From: Palleronia rufa | Lineage (GTDB): Bacteria; Pseudomonadota; Alphaproteobacteria; Rhodobacterales; Rhodobacteraceae | DNA length: 64,000 bases | Assembly: GCF_000743715.1 (NCBI RefSeq) | Contig: NZ_JQEY01000003.1 | Coordinates: 158,112-222,111, forward strand | Direction of reading: 5' to 3' | Shown: positions 30,037 to 38,908 of the stretch, in pieces | How positions within the stretch are numbered: position 1 is the stretch's first letter | Layout of the letters: the number at the start of each line of letters is the position of its first letter | Translations under genes and position numbers: made by a program | The notes under the pieces: generated by a model | The model's input: only the letters and a program-made list of their open reading frames with translations | Databases searched by the model: none | What the model was told of the DNA's origin: nothing

Positions 30037-32595
30037 ATGAAAGATGCCCAGCCGCGCGCGATCCGCCTGTCGGACTACAGGCCGCCGGCCTATCTGGTCG
30101 ATCACGTCGATCTGACGTTCCGCCTGCATCCAAAGGCCACGCGCGTGCTGTCGCGCATCGCGTTCCGGCGCAATCCGGACGGTTCGGGCGGCCCCCTGGC
30201 GCTGGACGGCGAAGGGCTGCGGCTGATCGGCGCATGGATCGACGGCGCCCCCGTGACGCCCCGCCTGACGGACACGGGCCTGGAGATCGCGGCGCCGGAC
30301 AGCTTCACCTGGGAGGCGGAGGTGGAGATCGCGCCGGAGGAGAACACCGCGCTCGACGGGCTCTACATGTCGGGCGGGCTCTACTGCACCCAGTGCGAAG
30401 CCGAGGGCTTCCGCAAGATCACCTATTATCCCGACCGCCCCGACGTCATGGCGCCCTTCCACGTGCGCATCGACAGCGACCTGCCGGTGCTTTTGTCCAA
30501 CGGCGACGCGGTCCGGACCGGCGGCGGCCACGCCGTCTGGCACGACCCGTGGAAGAAGCCCGCCTATCTCTTTGCGCTGGTCGCGGGCGATCTGGTCGCC
30601 CGGTCGGACCGGTTCACCACCATGGACGGTCGGGACGTCACGCTGAACATCTGGGTCCGCGCCGGGGACCAGGACCGTTGCGCCTACGCCATGGACGCGC
30701 TGAAGCGCGCCATGCGCTGGGACGAGACGGAGTACGGCCGCGCCTACGATCTGGACGTGTTCAACATCGTCGCGGTGGACGACTTCAACATGGGGGCGAT
30801 GGAAAACAAGGGGCTGAACATCTTCAACGCCCGCTACGTCCTCGCCTCGCCGGAAACGGCCACGGATGCCGATTACGCCCGGATCGAGGCGATCGTCGCG
30901 CATGAGTATTTCCACAACTGGACCGGCAACCGCATCACCTGCCGCGACTGGTTCCAGCTCTGCCTCAAGGAGGGGCTGACCGTGTTCCGGGACCAGCAGT
31001 TCTCCGGGGATGCGCGGTCCGGCGCGGTCAAGCGGATCGAGGACGTGCAGATGCTCCGCGCCCGCCAGTTCCGTGAGGACGCAGGGCCGCTGGCGCATCC
31101 GGTGTTGCCGAAATCCTACATAGAGATCAACAACTTCTACACCGCGACGGTTTACGAGAAAGGCGCCGAGATCATCGGCATGCTCAAGCGTCTGATCGGG
31201 GACGACGCCTATCGCGCCGGGTGTGACCTCTATTTCCTCCGTCATGACGGGCAGGCCTGCACGATCCAGGACTGGCTGAAGGTGTTCGAGGACACGACCG
31301 GCCGGGACCTGGCGCAGTTCGCCCTGTGGTATCACCAGGCCGGAACGCCCAGGGTCCATGTCGCCCACCGGATGGAGGGCGGCACCATGGTGCTGGAGGT
31401 CCGCCAGGAGATCCCGGCCACGCCGGGACAGGACGCGAAGGCCCCGCATCTCATCCCCCTGGAGCTTGGCGTGATCGGCGCGGACGGCGCCGAGCTTGTG
31501 CCGAGCCAGGTGGTCGAGCTGACGGAGCCGCGCCAGGAATTGCGGCTGGAGGTCGGGGCAGAGGCGGCGGTGCCGTCGGTCCTGCGGGGCTTCTCCGCCC
31601 CGGTGATCCTGACCCAGACGCTGTCGCGTGCCGACCGCGCGCTCCTTCTGGCCCATGACACCGATCCGTTCTGCAAATGGGAGCAGGGCCGCATCCTGGC
31701 ACGCGACTCCCTGCTGGGGATGGTCGCGGACGGAGCCGCCCCGGACCCCGCCCATATCGACGCGCTGGCGCCGGTGCTGACGGATGGCACGCTGGATCCG
31801 GCGTTTCGCGCGCTGGTGCTGGGGCTGCCGTCGGCGGACGACCTGGCGCAGGCCCTGTCGGACCGCGGCACCGTCCCCGACCCCGCGGCCATCGACGCGG
31901 CCCGGACAGCACTCCAAACCGCCATGGCCGATGAGCTAAAGCCCGTGCTGACCGATCTTTTCGACCGGATGGCCGTCGCCGGCCCCTACAGCCCCGGCGC
32001 GGAACCGGCCGGGCGGCGCGCGCTGCGCAACGCCTGCCTGTCGCTGCTGACCCGCCGGGACGGGGGCGCGCGGGCGCGGGCGCAGTTCGCGGCCGCCGAC
32101 AACATGACCGACAGCATCGCGGCACTTGCCGCCCTTCTGCGCATCGGCGCAGGCGATGACCAGGCCGCGGCCTTCCACGACCGCTGGCAGGGGGACCGGC
32201 TGGTGCTGGACAAGTGGTTCTCGCTCCAGATCACCGCGGCGCCGGGCGACACGGGCGCGGCCGTCGCCGCCCGTCTGACCGGCCATCCGGCCTTCGACTG
32301 GAAGACCCCGAACCGGTTCCGTGCCGTCATCGGCGCGCTGGGGACCAATCACGCGGCCTTTCACGCCCCCGACGGCAGCGGCTACGATCTGGTCGCGGAC
32401 TGGCTGATCCGGCTCGATCCGCTGAACCCGCAGACCGCCGCCCGGATGACCACCATGTTCGAGACCTGGCGCCGCTACGATACCGGCCGCCGGGACAGGG
32501 CGTCCCGGGCGCTGGAGCGCATCGCCGACACGCCCGGCCTCAGCCGCGACACCGCCGAAATGGTGTCGCGCATCCTTGGCGCCTCCGCGGGCTGA
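30037..32595 (+). CDS. pepN: Aminopeptidase N (M1 family)
   Basis: This 852-residue zinc metallopeptidase trims N-terminal residues from peptides in the cytoplasm; length is close to E. coli PepN (870). The exopeptidase motif GAMENKGLN lies near 260. The zinc site is H289-E290-Y-F-H293 with E312 eighteen residues on (HEYFHNWTGNR then LCLKE). Tyr in the ASTVY-like ATVYEKGAE follows. DUF3458-type Ig and C-terminal helical domains fill residues about 440-852. AGGAGG precedes the ATG at the right distance. It stands alone, divergent from the glcB cluster. Confidence 0.96.
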   Translation: MKDAQPRAIRLSDYRPPAYLVDHVDLTFRLHPKATRVLSRIAFRRNPDGSGGPLALDGEGLRLIGAWIDGAPVTPRLTDTGLEIAAPDSFTWEAEVEIAPEENTALDGLYMSGGLYCTQCEAEGFRKITYYPDRPDVMAPFHVRIDSDLPVLLSNGDAVRTGGGHAVWHDPWKKPAYLFALVAGDLVARSDRFTTMDGRDVTLNIWVRAGDQDRCAYAMDALKRAMRWDETEYGRAYDLDVFNIVAVDDFNMGAMENKGLNIFNARYVLASPETATDADYARIEAIVAHEYFHNWTGNRITCRDWFQLCLKEGLTVFRDQQFSGDARSGAVKRIEDVQMLRARQFREDAGPLAHPVLPKSYIEINNFYTATVYEKGAEIIGMLKRLIGDDAYRAGCDLYFLRHDGQACTIQDWLKVFEDTTGRDLAQFALWYHQAGTPRVHVAHRMEGGTMVLEVRQEIPATPGQDAKAPHLIPLELGVIGADGAELVPSQVVELTEPRQELRLEVGAEAAVPSVLRGFSAPVILTQTLSRADRALLLAHDTDPFCKWEQGRILARDSLLGMVADGAAPDPAHIDALAPVLTDGTLDPAFRALVLGLPSADDLAQALSDRGTVPDPAAIDAARTALQTAMADELKPVLTDLFDRMAVAGPYSPGAEPAGRRALRNACLSLLTRRDGGARARAQFAAADNMTDSIAALAALLRIGAGDDQAAAFHDRWQGDRLVLDKWFSLQITAAPGDTGAAVAARLTGHPAFDWKTPNRFRAVIGALGTNHAAFHAPDGSGYDLVADWLIRLDPLNPQTAARMTTMFETWRRYDTGRRDRASRALERIADTPGLSRDTAEMVSRILGASAG

Positions 32596-32748
32596 GGCGG
32601 AACCGGCGACGCCGGCGCGGGGGACGCTGACCCTACACGGACCCGCGCGCGGCCTGAGACATGCGGCCGCCCCGCGGAACCCGCCGCGCCCCGCGCCGTT
32701 TCGCCCCCAGGATCAACCGACATGTTACAGAGTGAAAGGATGCATCCC

Positions 32749-33309
32749 ATGGACCGTATAGACACCGCCAGAATCGCGATCTTCGCCACCGACGGGTTCG
32801 AGCAATCCGAACTGACCACGCCCAAGAACGACCTGACCGACGCCGGCGCCACCGTGACCGTCGCCACGCCGGACGGATCCTCCATCAGGGGATGGGACGG
32901 CGACGACTGGGGCGACGTCACCGCGGCCGACGCCAGGATCGAGGATATCGACATCGCCGATTTCGACGCGCTCGTGCTGCCGGGCGGCCAGATCAACCCC
33001 GACCTGCTGCGCGCCATGCCCGCGGTGGTGGACAAGATCCGCGCCTTCGCGGACAGCGGCAAACCGGTCGCCGCCATCTGCCACGCGCCGTGGCTGCTGA
33101 TCGAGGCTGGCGTGGTCGAGGGACGGCGCATGACCTCGTTTAACTCGATCCGCACGGATCTGAAGAACGCCGGCGCCGACGTGGTGGACGAAGAGGTGGT
33201 GACCGACGGCAACGTCATCACCAGCCGCAACCCCGGCGACCTGCCCGCCTTCGTCAGGGCCATCGTGGACGCCGTGACACGCGCGGCGTCCGAAGGCCGG
33301 GCCGCGTGA
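32749..33309 (+). CDS. DJ-1/PfpI family (type 1 glutamine amidotransferase-like) protein
   Basis: This 186-residue protein has the PfpI/YhbO fold. ARIAIFATDGFEQSELTTP opens the fold with the conserved Glu, and the nucleophile elbow AAICHAPWLLIEAG carries the Cys and His. The segment ALVLPGGQINPDLLR is diagnostic. Homologues have been described as proteases, chaperones or glyoxalase/deglycase enzymes protecting against methylglyoxal; which applies here is unknown. ATG 32749 is chosen because AAAGGA (32735-32740) sits 8 bases before it and overlaps an alternative ATG at 32740. Confidence 0.9.
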   Translation: MDRIDTARIAIFATDGFEQSELTTPKNDLTDAGATVTVATPDGSSIRGWDGDDWGDVTAADARIEDIDIADFDALVLPGGQINPDLLRAMPAVVDKIRAFADSGKPVAAICHAPWLLIEAGVVEGRRMTSFNSIRTDLKNAGADVVDEEVVTDGNVITSRNPGDLPAFVRAIVDAVTRAASEGRAA

Positions 33310-33430
33310 CGGCCGCCCGGGCGGCGATGGGCGGGTCGCTGCCCAGCCGCCCGATTCCGTATGCCGTGCCTTGCCTTTCGGTGGTCCTCGGGCCATTTCA
33401 ACATGATATGCGTCATGTCCCGAGGCACCC

Positions 33431-34306
33431 ATGGGGATGAAAGAGCGGATAGACGAGCAGATCGTCGAACGGGCCGGATGGCTCGAACGCCCGAATCCGG
33501 TGGTTTCCGGCATCCGGGCGGTGCTCAACCGGATGCTCAGCTACGACCGCACCATCGCCCTGGCCCGGGAGATGGAAAGCTGGTCCGGACCCCGGATCAT
33601 GGACCGGATGGGCCGGATGCTGGCCCAAGAGGTCGAGGTGACCGGCCTGGACCGCATTCCCCGGGCGGGCGGGGCGCTGATCGTGTGCAACCATCCCACC
33701 GGCATCGCGGACGGCATCATCCTGTGGTCGCTGCTGGCGCCGATCCGCCCGGATCTTTTCTTCTATGCCAATTCCGACATCCTGCGGGTCGTCCCGCAGC
33801 TGGAGTCGATGATCGCGCCGGTCGAATGGCGCCAGGACAAGCGCAGCCATTCCAAAACGCGCGAGACGATGGCCTATACCCGCGAAGCGCTCAGCAACGA
33901 CCGGCTGGGCATCATCTTCCCTTCCGGCCGCCTGGCCAAGAGGCGCGGTCTGCGCCTGTACGAACGGCCCTGGATGACCTCTGCGGCGATGATCGCGCGC
34001 AAGTTCGACGTTCCGGTGATCCCCATCAACATCCGCGCCCGCAACTCCGCGCTGTTCTACATCTTCGACCTGATCCACCCGTCCTTGCGCGACATCACCC
34101 TGTTCCATGAGACGTTGAACAAGGCGCGCCAGCCCTACCGCATCAGCGTCGGGGATCCGATCTCGCCCAAGGCGCTGTCGGCGGATGCGGAGGACGCCAT
34201 CGACGTGATGCGCCGCGCCACCCTGGCGCTGGGCGGACGCCACGCGCCCGAAGTGTCGCTTCTCGACATGACCAAGCGCCCCAGCTGGTCCGCCCGCCCC
34301 TACTGA
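33431..34306 (+). CDS. 1-acyl-sn-glycerol-3-phosphate acyltransferase-like protein
   Basis: This 291-residue protein contains an LPLAT/PlsC acyltransferase domain. Motif I is VCNHPTGIADGI, H88 to D94, an HX5D spacing seen in the 'hemolysin-related' branch rather than the classic HX4D. Motif III is IIFPSGRLAK and motif IV is VPVIPINIRARNS. No clear membrane helix is seen, suggesting peripheral attachment. It probably transfers an acyl chain to a lysolipid or ornithine-lipid precursor. The ATG follows a GAGGCACCC leader. Its last 7 bases overlap the convergent SLT gene. Confidence 0.85.
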   Translation: MGMKERIDEQIVERAGWLERPNPVVSGIRAVLNRMLSYDRTIALAREMESWSGPRIMDRMGRMLAQEVEVTGLDRIPRAGGALIVCNHPTGIADGIILWSLLAPIRPDLFFYANSDILRVVPQLESMIAPVEWRQDKRSHSKTRETMAYTREALSNDRLGIIFPSGRLAKRRGLRLYERPWMTSAAMIARKFDVPVIPINIRARNSALFYIFDLIHPSLRDITLFHETLNKARQPYRISVGDPISPKALSADAEDAIDVMRRATLALGGRHAPEVSLLDMTKRPSWSARPY

Positions 34307-35115
34307 CCCCCGGACACAGGGGCCGGGCGTCCCGGATCGTCGCCGAGCACATCGTCGTCGTCCCGCGCGTCCGAGGTCTCTGCCAGGTTCGACGCCGGCG
34401 CGCGGCCGCCGCGCAGCCCCGCCTCGGGCCGCTGCAACGGCACCAGCGGCGCGCGGTAGGGGCCGGACACAAGGGTCCGGGGCGCCGGTCGCGGCTGCGG
34501 GCGCGGGCTGACGCCGATCTGGCAGTACTCCTGCGACCGCAGCCAGCGCCGCATGTCCTGGCGCTTTTCCGCCGAGCGCATCGGGCCCCAGTCGGCCGAG
34601 ACCCCGGACCAGCGCGGCTGGCGCGCGTGAATCACCCCGTCGCGGGGCACGGTGCGGGCCATGATGCGGATCGCGCAGGACAGATTGGCGGCGCCGTCCT
34701 TCAGCGCCTCTCCGGTTCCGGCGGCGCAGCCGTACTGCCGCGCGGTCGAGGGCAGGATCTGCAGCAGGCCGTACCACAGACCGCCGCCGCCCACGGCGCG
34801 GGGCTTCCAGGTGCTTTCGTATTTCGCAAGCGCCGACAGGAACCCGACCCAGAAGGCCCGCCGCTCCGTCCCGGACGCGCGCGGATAGCCGGGACACCAG
34901 CGGCGGACATCGCGGGGGGTGTAGTCCACCAGCCTGCGCCCATGGGACTTCAGCGCGGTGAGAGAGGCCCGGCTCCAGTCCTCGCCCTCGGGGCGGAAAT
35001 CCCAGCGCGTCACCGGGATCGGGTCCGCCACCGGGCGGGGTCTGGGGCGCTGGGGCTCTGCCCAGAGAGGCTGGGCCGCCAGCAGCGCCAGAAGCAGGAT
35101 GAGGGCGCGTCGCAT
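34300..35115 (-). CDS. Exported SLT-fold lytic transglycosylase (paralogue 1)
   Basis: This 271-residue protein has a signal peptide (1-19, ending QPLWAE). The lysozyme-like domain spans about residues 35-205 with WDFRPEGEDWSRA, the likely catalytic E100 in LAKYESTW, AVGGGGLWYGLLQI, and a Cys-containing RSQEYC end. The C-terminal ~65 residues are Pro/Arg-rich and disordered. It is a clear paralogue of the next gene, with the same sequence blocks in the same order, so the pair arose by tandem duplication. Four cysteines (WCPGYP, YGCAAG, LSCAIR and EYCQIG) are shared and may form two disulphides. The start at 35115 begins the signal peptide. Confidence 0.85.
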   Translation of the reverse strand: MRRALILLLALLAAQPLWAEPQRPRPRPVADPIPVTRWDFRPEGEDWSRASLTALKSHGRRLVDYTPRDVRRWCPGYPRASGTERRAFWVGFLSALAKYESTWKPRAVGGGGLWYGLLQILPSTARQYGCAAGTGEALKDGAANLSCAIRIMARTVPRDGVIHARQPRWSGVSADWGPMRSAEKRQDMRRWLRSQEYCQIGVSPRPQPRPAPRTLVSGPYRAPLVPLQRPEAGLRGGRAPASNLAETSDARDDDDVLGDDPGRPAPVSGGQ

Positions 35116-35176
35116 CCGCGTCAGTAAACCGCCCCCGCGCCTCTGGCGCAACGGCCCGCCCGGCCCCGTCGGCGGA

Positions 35177-35758
35177 TTACGCCTGCGGTCGGCAGTAGGA
35201 CTGGGACCGTGTCCAGGCCGACATCTCGGCCCGCTTCGCGGCAGAATAGAACGGTCCCCAATCGCGCATCCCCCGGGCGATGGTGCCGCGCTTGGTCACC
35301 TGCCGCGCCGCGATCCGCACGCCGCAGCGCAGGTTGGCGATGGGGTTCTTCAGCGCCTCTCCGGACTGCGCTTCGCAATCATAGGCGCGCGCGGTCCGCG
35401 GGTCGATCTGCACCAGCCCGTACCACAGCCCGCCGCCGCCCACGGCCTCGGGCCGCCAGGTGCTCTCGTGCTTGGCCAGCGCGGAAAACAGCCCGGCCCA
35501 GAACGCGGCGCGGTTCTCTGCCGTCTGGTCTGGGTAGGCGGGGCACCATTCGGCGTAGTCGGCGGGCACCATCGCCGGCAGGCCCGCGCCGAAGGTCTGC
35601 AGCGCCTCCATTGTGCTTTCGGTCCAGGGGGCGCTGTCGGGCCGGAAATCCCAGCGCATCACCGGCGGCGTCTCCGGCTCTTCGGGCTGCGCCGCATTGG
35701 GGGTAGTGGCGCAGGCCGAAAGGCCAAGAAGGCCCAGGATAAGCAACAGTCGCCGCAT
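35177..35758 (-). CDS. SLT-fold lytic transglycosylase lipoprotein (paralogue 2)
   Basis: This 193-residue lipoprotein has a signal with lipobox LGLSAC (C16). It is then colinear with paralogue 1: WDFRPDSAPWTEST, WCPAYPDQ, LAKHESTW (candidate catalytic E98), VGGGGLWYGLVQIDPRTA, and the tail SAAKRAEMSAWTRSQSYC. It lacks the Pro/Arg-rich C-terminal extension of paralogue 1. Lipid anchoring here versus a cleaved signal in the neighbour implies the two act at different places in the envelope. It is transcribed 61 bases ahead of paralogue 1. ORF extension to 35920 is rejected because it overlaps the divergent gatB start. Confidence 0.85.
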   Translation of the reverse strand: MRRLLLILGLLGLSACATTPNAAQPEEPETPPVMRWDFRPDSAPWTESTMEALQTFGAGLPAMVPADYAEWCPAYPDQTAENRAAFWAGLFSALAKHESTWRPEAVGGGGLWYGLVQIDPRTARAYDCEAQSGEALKNPIANLRCGVRIAARQVTKRGTIARGMRDWGPFYSAAKRAEMSAWTRSQSYCRPQA

Positions 35759-35918
35759 TTTCTCACTTGCCGGTTGCGCCGGCTCCGATGCGGCCGGCAG
35801 CGGACCCCTAGACCGATTCGCGGCCGACTGGCGAGTCCCCGCCGGCGGAGTCGGCGGCGTTGCGCTCACCCGCGGCCGGGGATAGGACACCGCCACCCGC
35901 GAATGAAGGAGTCCGGCC

Positions 35919-37433
35919 ATGCTCGACCTGACCTATGAGCCGCCCGCGCCCAAGGTGATCCAGGGCGCGCGAGACGACTGGGAACTGGTGATCGGGCTGG
36001 AAGTCCACGCCCAGGTCGCAAGCGCGGCCAAGCTGTTTTCGGGCGCCTCCACGCTTTTCGGCGCGGAGCCGAACGCCAACGTCGCCTTCGTGGATGCCGG
36101 AATGCCCGGCATGTTGCCGGTCATCAACGAGGGCTGCGTGGCGCTGGCGGTCAAGACCGGTCTGGGGCTGAAAGCCGCGATCAACCTGACCTCCGCCTTC
36201 GACCGCAAGAACTATTTCTACCCCGATCTGCCGCAGGGCTACCAGATCAGCCAGCTCTACCACCCCATCGTGGGCGAGGGCGAGGTGATCGTGGACATGG
36301 CCCCCGGCATCGCCCGCCGGGTGCGGATCGAGCGCATCCACCTGGAGCAGGATGCCGGCAAGTCGATCCACGACATGGACCCCGCCCTGTCCTTCGTGGA
36401 CCTCAACCGCACCGGGGTGGCGCTGATGGAGATCGTGTCGCGCCCCGACATCCGCGGGCCGGAGGAGGCCGCCGCCTACGTGCTGAAGCTGCGCCAGATC
36501 ATGCGCTACCTCGGCACCTGCAACGGCGACATGCAGAACGGCAACCTGCGCGCCGACGTGAACGTGTCGGTCTGCCGCCCCGGCGATTACGAGCGCTACC
36601 AGGAAAGCGGCGATTTCGCCCATCTGGGCACGCGGTGCGAGATCAAGAACATGAACTCCACCCGGTTCATCCAGGCCGCCATAGAGGTAGAGGCCCGGCG
36701 CCAGATCGCCATTCTGGAGGACGGCGGCACGGTGGTGCAGGAGACCCGCCTGTTCGATCCCGACAAGAGCGAAACGCGATCCATGCGCTCCAAGGAAGAG
36801 GCGCACGACTACCGCTATTTCCCCGATCCCGACCTGCTGCCGCTGGAGATCGAGCAGGCCTGGGTGGACGACATCGCCACCTCCCTGCCGGAGCTTCCCG
36901 ACGAGAAGAAGGCGCGCTTCGTGCTCGACTACGGCATGACGGAATACGATGCCGACGTGCTGACGGCCGAGGTCGAGAACGCCGCCTATTTCGAGCAGGT
37001 CGCCCAGGTGTCCGGCGATGGCAAGGCCAGCGCCAACTGGGTCATCAACGAGCTTTTCGGGCAGCTCAAGAAGGACGATCGCGACATCGGCGACAGCCCG
37101 CTGTCGGCAGCGCAGCTCGGCCGGATCGTGGCGCTGATCAGGGCCGGGGACATCTCCGGCAAGATCGCCAAGGACCTGTTCGAGATCGTCTATCTGGAAG
37201 GCGGAGACCCGGAGGCCATCGTCGACGAGCGCGGCATGCGCCAGGTCACCGACACCGGCGCGATAGAGGCGGCGGTGGACGACGTCATCGCCGCCAACCC
37301 GGCTCAGGTCGAGAAGGCCCGCGCCAATCCGAAGCTGGCCGGCTGGTTCGTGGGTCAGGTGATGAAGGCCACGGGCGGCAAGGCCAATCCCGCGGCGGTC
37401 AACCGGATCGTCCAGGACCGGCTGGGGCTCTGA
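35919..37433 (+). CDS. gatB: Aspartyl/glutamyl-tRNA amidotransferase subunit B
   Basis: This 504-residue kinase subunit of GatCAB converts Glu-tRNA(Gln) to Gln-tRNA(Gln), and Asp-tRNA(Asn) likewise. GatB signatures are [44 protein letters not shown] and [14 protein letters not shown]. The C-terminal tRNA-binding YqeY-like domain covers about 380-504, ending [25 protein letters not shown] precedes the ATG. gatC and gatA are elsewhere, as is common in alphaproteobacteria. It ends convergent with a small lipoprotein gene. Confidence 0.97.
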   Translation: MLDLTYEPPAPKVIQGARDDWELVIGLEVHAQVASAAKLFSGASTLFGAEPNANVAFVDAGMPGMLPVINEGCVALAVKTGLGLKAAINLTSAFDRKNYFYPDLPQGYQISQLYHPIVGEGEVIVDMAPGIARRVRIERIHLEQDAGKSIHDMDPALSFVDLNRTGVALMEIVSRPDIRGPEEAAAYVLKLRQIMRYLGTCNGDMQNGNLRADVNVSVCRPGDYERYQESGDFAHLGTRCEIKNMNSTRFIQAAIEVEARRQIAILEDGGTVVQETRLFDPDKSETRSMRSKEEAHDYRYFPDPDLLPLEIEQAWVDDIATSLPELPDEKKARFVLDYGMTEYDADVLTAEVENAAYFEQVAQVSGDGKASANWVINELFGQLKKDDRDIGDSPLSAAQLGRIVALIRAGDISGKIAKDLFEIVYLEGGDPEAIVDERGMRQVTDTGAIEAAVDDVIAANPAQVEKARANPKLAGWFVGQVMKATGGKANPAAVNRIVQDRLGL

Positions 37434-37510
37434 CCCGCCGGGCCGCGGGCCAAAGCGAATTTCCGGGGCGCGCGGCATGTCAGGGCCGGTGGGGCGATCG
37501 CGCCACGTAA

Positions 37511-37548
37511 CCCGATGCCGGTCTGCAAGGGGCAAGACCGGCATCGGG
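37511..37548. terminator. Strong 14-bp-stem hairpin between convergent genes
   Basis: A perfect 14-base inverted repeat (37511-37524 against 37535-37548) with a 10-base loop lies between the 3' ends of gatB (+) and the small lipoprotein gene (-). Neither side has a T-run, but the position and strength suggest a bidirectional terminator or transcript-end stabiliser. Confidence 0.55.
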
Positions 37549-37624
37549 CCGCGGAAGGGTCAGTCAGCAGGATGTAGGCTCACCGGCCGCGGCGAAAGAG
37601 CGGCCCCGCGGCTGCCGGGCCGGC

Positions 37625-37777
37625 TCACTCCGCTTCAATCTCGTTGTCGAACCCGTCGCTGGGATTTTCGATGGTTTCCGGCTCATCGACCGAGGTGATC
37701 TCCCTGGCGGTCGGCCCGCCGGTCTGGCAGGCGGCGAGGAACACGAGAAGGGCTGAGAAGGCGGTGATACGGGTCAT
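37625..37777 (-). CDS. Small lipoprotein
   Basis: This 50-residue precursor has a lipobox signal, ALLVFLAAC (Cys at 17), and a mature part of only about 34 residues, highly acidic and ending NEIEAE. AAGGAG lies 6-11 bases before the ATG, which strongly supports expression. Such tiny acidic lipoproteins are common in rhodobacteria but have no assigned role. Confidence 0.68.
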   Translation of the reverse strand: MTRITAFSALLVFLAACQTGGPTAREITSVDEPETIENPSDGFDNEIEAE

Positions 37778-38103
37778 GTGGTCTCCTTGAAGATCGGTGA
37801 GGTGAAAGGTCCGCAAGAGAAAGGCCAATCGTGGATCGGTGCGACGGGTCCGCGCCGGCGGACGGCACGGGGTTGCCGGGACGGGAACCTGCGGGGCAGG
37901 TTCACCATTGCCCACGTCCCGAACCGGCTGTGAAAGCGGACGGACATGGCGCCGCGTCCGCGTTCTGCGCCCCGGAACTCCGAGGCAACGGCGGAACCCG
38001 CCGGGGGTTCCCGCCGCCGGGCGAAAAACCGCGCCGCCCCCGGCTTGCGCAGGTCCGGTCCCTTGACCTAGAGATCGGCGGGCCGATCCAGAGAGAACGC
38101 CCC
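37778..38103. other. Divergent intergenic region between lipoprotein and DUF4177 genes
   Basis: No gene is visible. There is a GC-rich imperfect inverted repeat at about 37990-38015. A 7-base perfect inverted repeat GATCGGC-GG-GCCGATC lies at 38073-38088, 15 bases before the DUF4177 start, and is operator-like. TTGCGC (38045-38050) and CTAGAG (38068-38073), 17 bases apart, are a weak promoter candidate for DUF4177. Confidence 0.35.
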
Positions 38104-38556
38104 ATGTCCCACTACGAATATCGTGTCGTGCCGGCCCCCGCTTCCGTGCCCCGCATCAAGGGGGCCAGGACGCCGGAGGATCGCTTTGCCCAATCCATGG
38201 CGCAGATCCTGAACGCCGAAGGGCTGGCGGGCTGGGAATTCCAGCGCTCCGAAAGCCTGACGGCGGAGGTCCGGCGCGGCTGGCTGGGCAAGCGGTCGCC
38301 GGAGACGCTGGCGGTGCTGATCTTCCGCCGCTGGATCGACACGGGAACGGGGGACGCATGGGACGACAGCGCCGCCGCGCCGGACGACACCGCCCCCCTC
38401 CGGCCGGAGCCCGGCGTCGCGCAGCCGCGACCGTCCGCGTCCGAAACGGCCCGTGGCGATCCCGTGGATGCGCCGGGCCAGACCGGCCCGCGCCTGTCGG
38501 CCCGGCGGGAGGGAGACGGCCGGCTCCGGCCCCTGCCCGGGACCTCGCGCGACTGA
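38104..38556 (+). CDS. DUF4177 domain protein with disordered tail
   Basis: This 150-residue protein has an N-terminal DUF4177-like fold (about 1-80). It begins YEYRVVPAPASVPRIKG, with LNAEGLAGWEFQRSES and a closing strand LAVLIFRRW, followed by a Pro/Ala/Arg-rich low-complexity tail of about 65 residues. DUF4177 proteins are small alpha-beta proteins of unknown role. The inverted repeat GATCGGC-GG-GCCGATC just upstream may be regulatory. It ends 18 bases before the 3' end of the convergent BolA gene. Confidence 0.78.
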   Translation: MSHYEYRVVPAPASVPRIKGARTPEDRFAQSMAQILNAEGLAGWEFQRSESLTAEVRRGWLGKRSPETLAVLIFRRWIDTGTGDAWDDSAAAPDDTAPLRPEPGVAQPRPSASETARGDPVDAPGQTGPRLSARREGDGRLRPLPGTSRD

Positions 38557-38574
38557 GGGCGCTATGCCGCGCCG

Positions 38575-38832
38575 TCAGCCGTCCGCGTCGATCGCCAGGG
38601 CGTGGATCCGGTCCATCAACCCCTGTCCCAGCGCGTCATGCACGGCCCGGTGGCGCGCGATACGCGACATATCGCCCAGTTCTCCGGCACGGATGCGCAC
38701 GGCGAAATGGCTCTGCCCCCCGTCCGGGGCCCCGGCGTGACCCGCATGGAGCGCGGACTCGTCCTCGACGGCCAGTTCGCGCGGGGCGAACCGGGTCTCC
38801 AGCCGCGATTTGATCTCTTCGGCAACACGCAT
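38575..38832 (-). CDS. BolA family protein
   Basis: This 85-residue protein has the BolA/YrbA fold. It starts MRVAEEIKSRLETRFAPREL, then ESALHAGHAGAP, SHFAVRI and RIARHRAVHDALGQGLMDRI, where the histidine of RHRAVHDAL is the conserved Fe-S/monothiol-glutaredoxin contact. BolA proteins work with Grx4-type glutaredoxins in iron-sulfur delivery and iron sensing. ATG 38832 is chosen because GGGAG lies 9 bases ahead; two codons upstream another ATG overlaps the Shine-Dalgarno. It is divergent from the J-domain gene over a 76-base promoter region, a pairing frequently seen in alphaproteobacteria. Confidence 0.92.
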   Translation of the reverse strand: MRVAEEIKSRLETRFAPRELAVEDESALHAGHAGAPDGGQSHFAVRIRAGELGDMSRIARHRAVHDALGQGLMDRIHALAIDADG

Positions 38833-38908
38833 TAGAAGCATCTCCCTCTTCACCTCTCGCGGTGGACCTCTAAACTCTCGTCTCCGAGTCGGAAAGGAGC
38901 ACTGCCCC

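Noticed and set aside
33431-34306. Defective acyltransferase because of HX5D instead of HX4D
   Set aside because: The HX5D spacing (NHP...D) is known in the hemolysin-related branch of this family, so it is probably normal.
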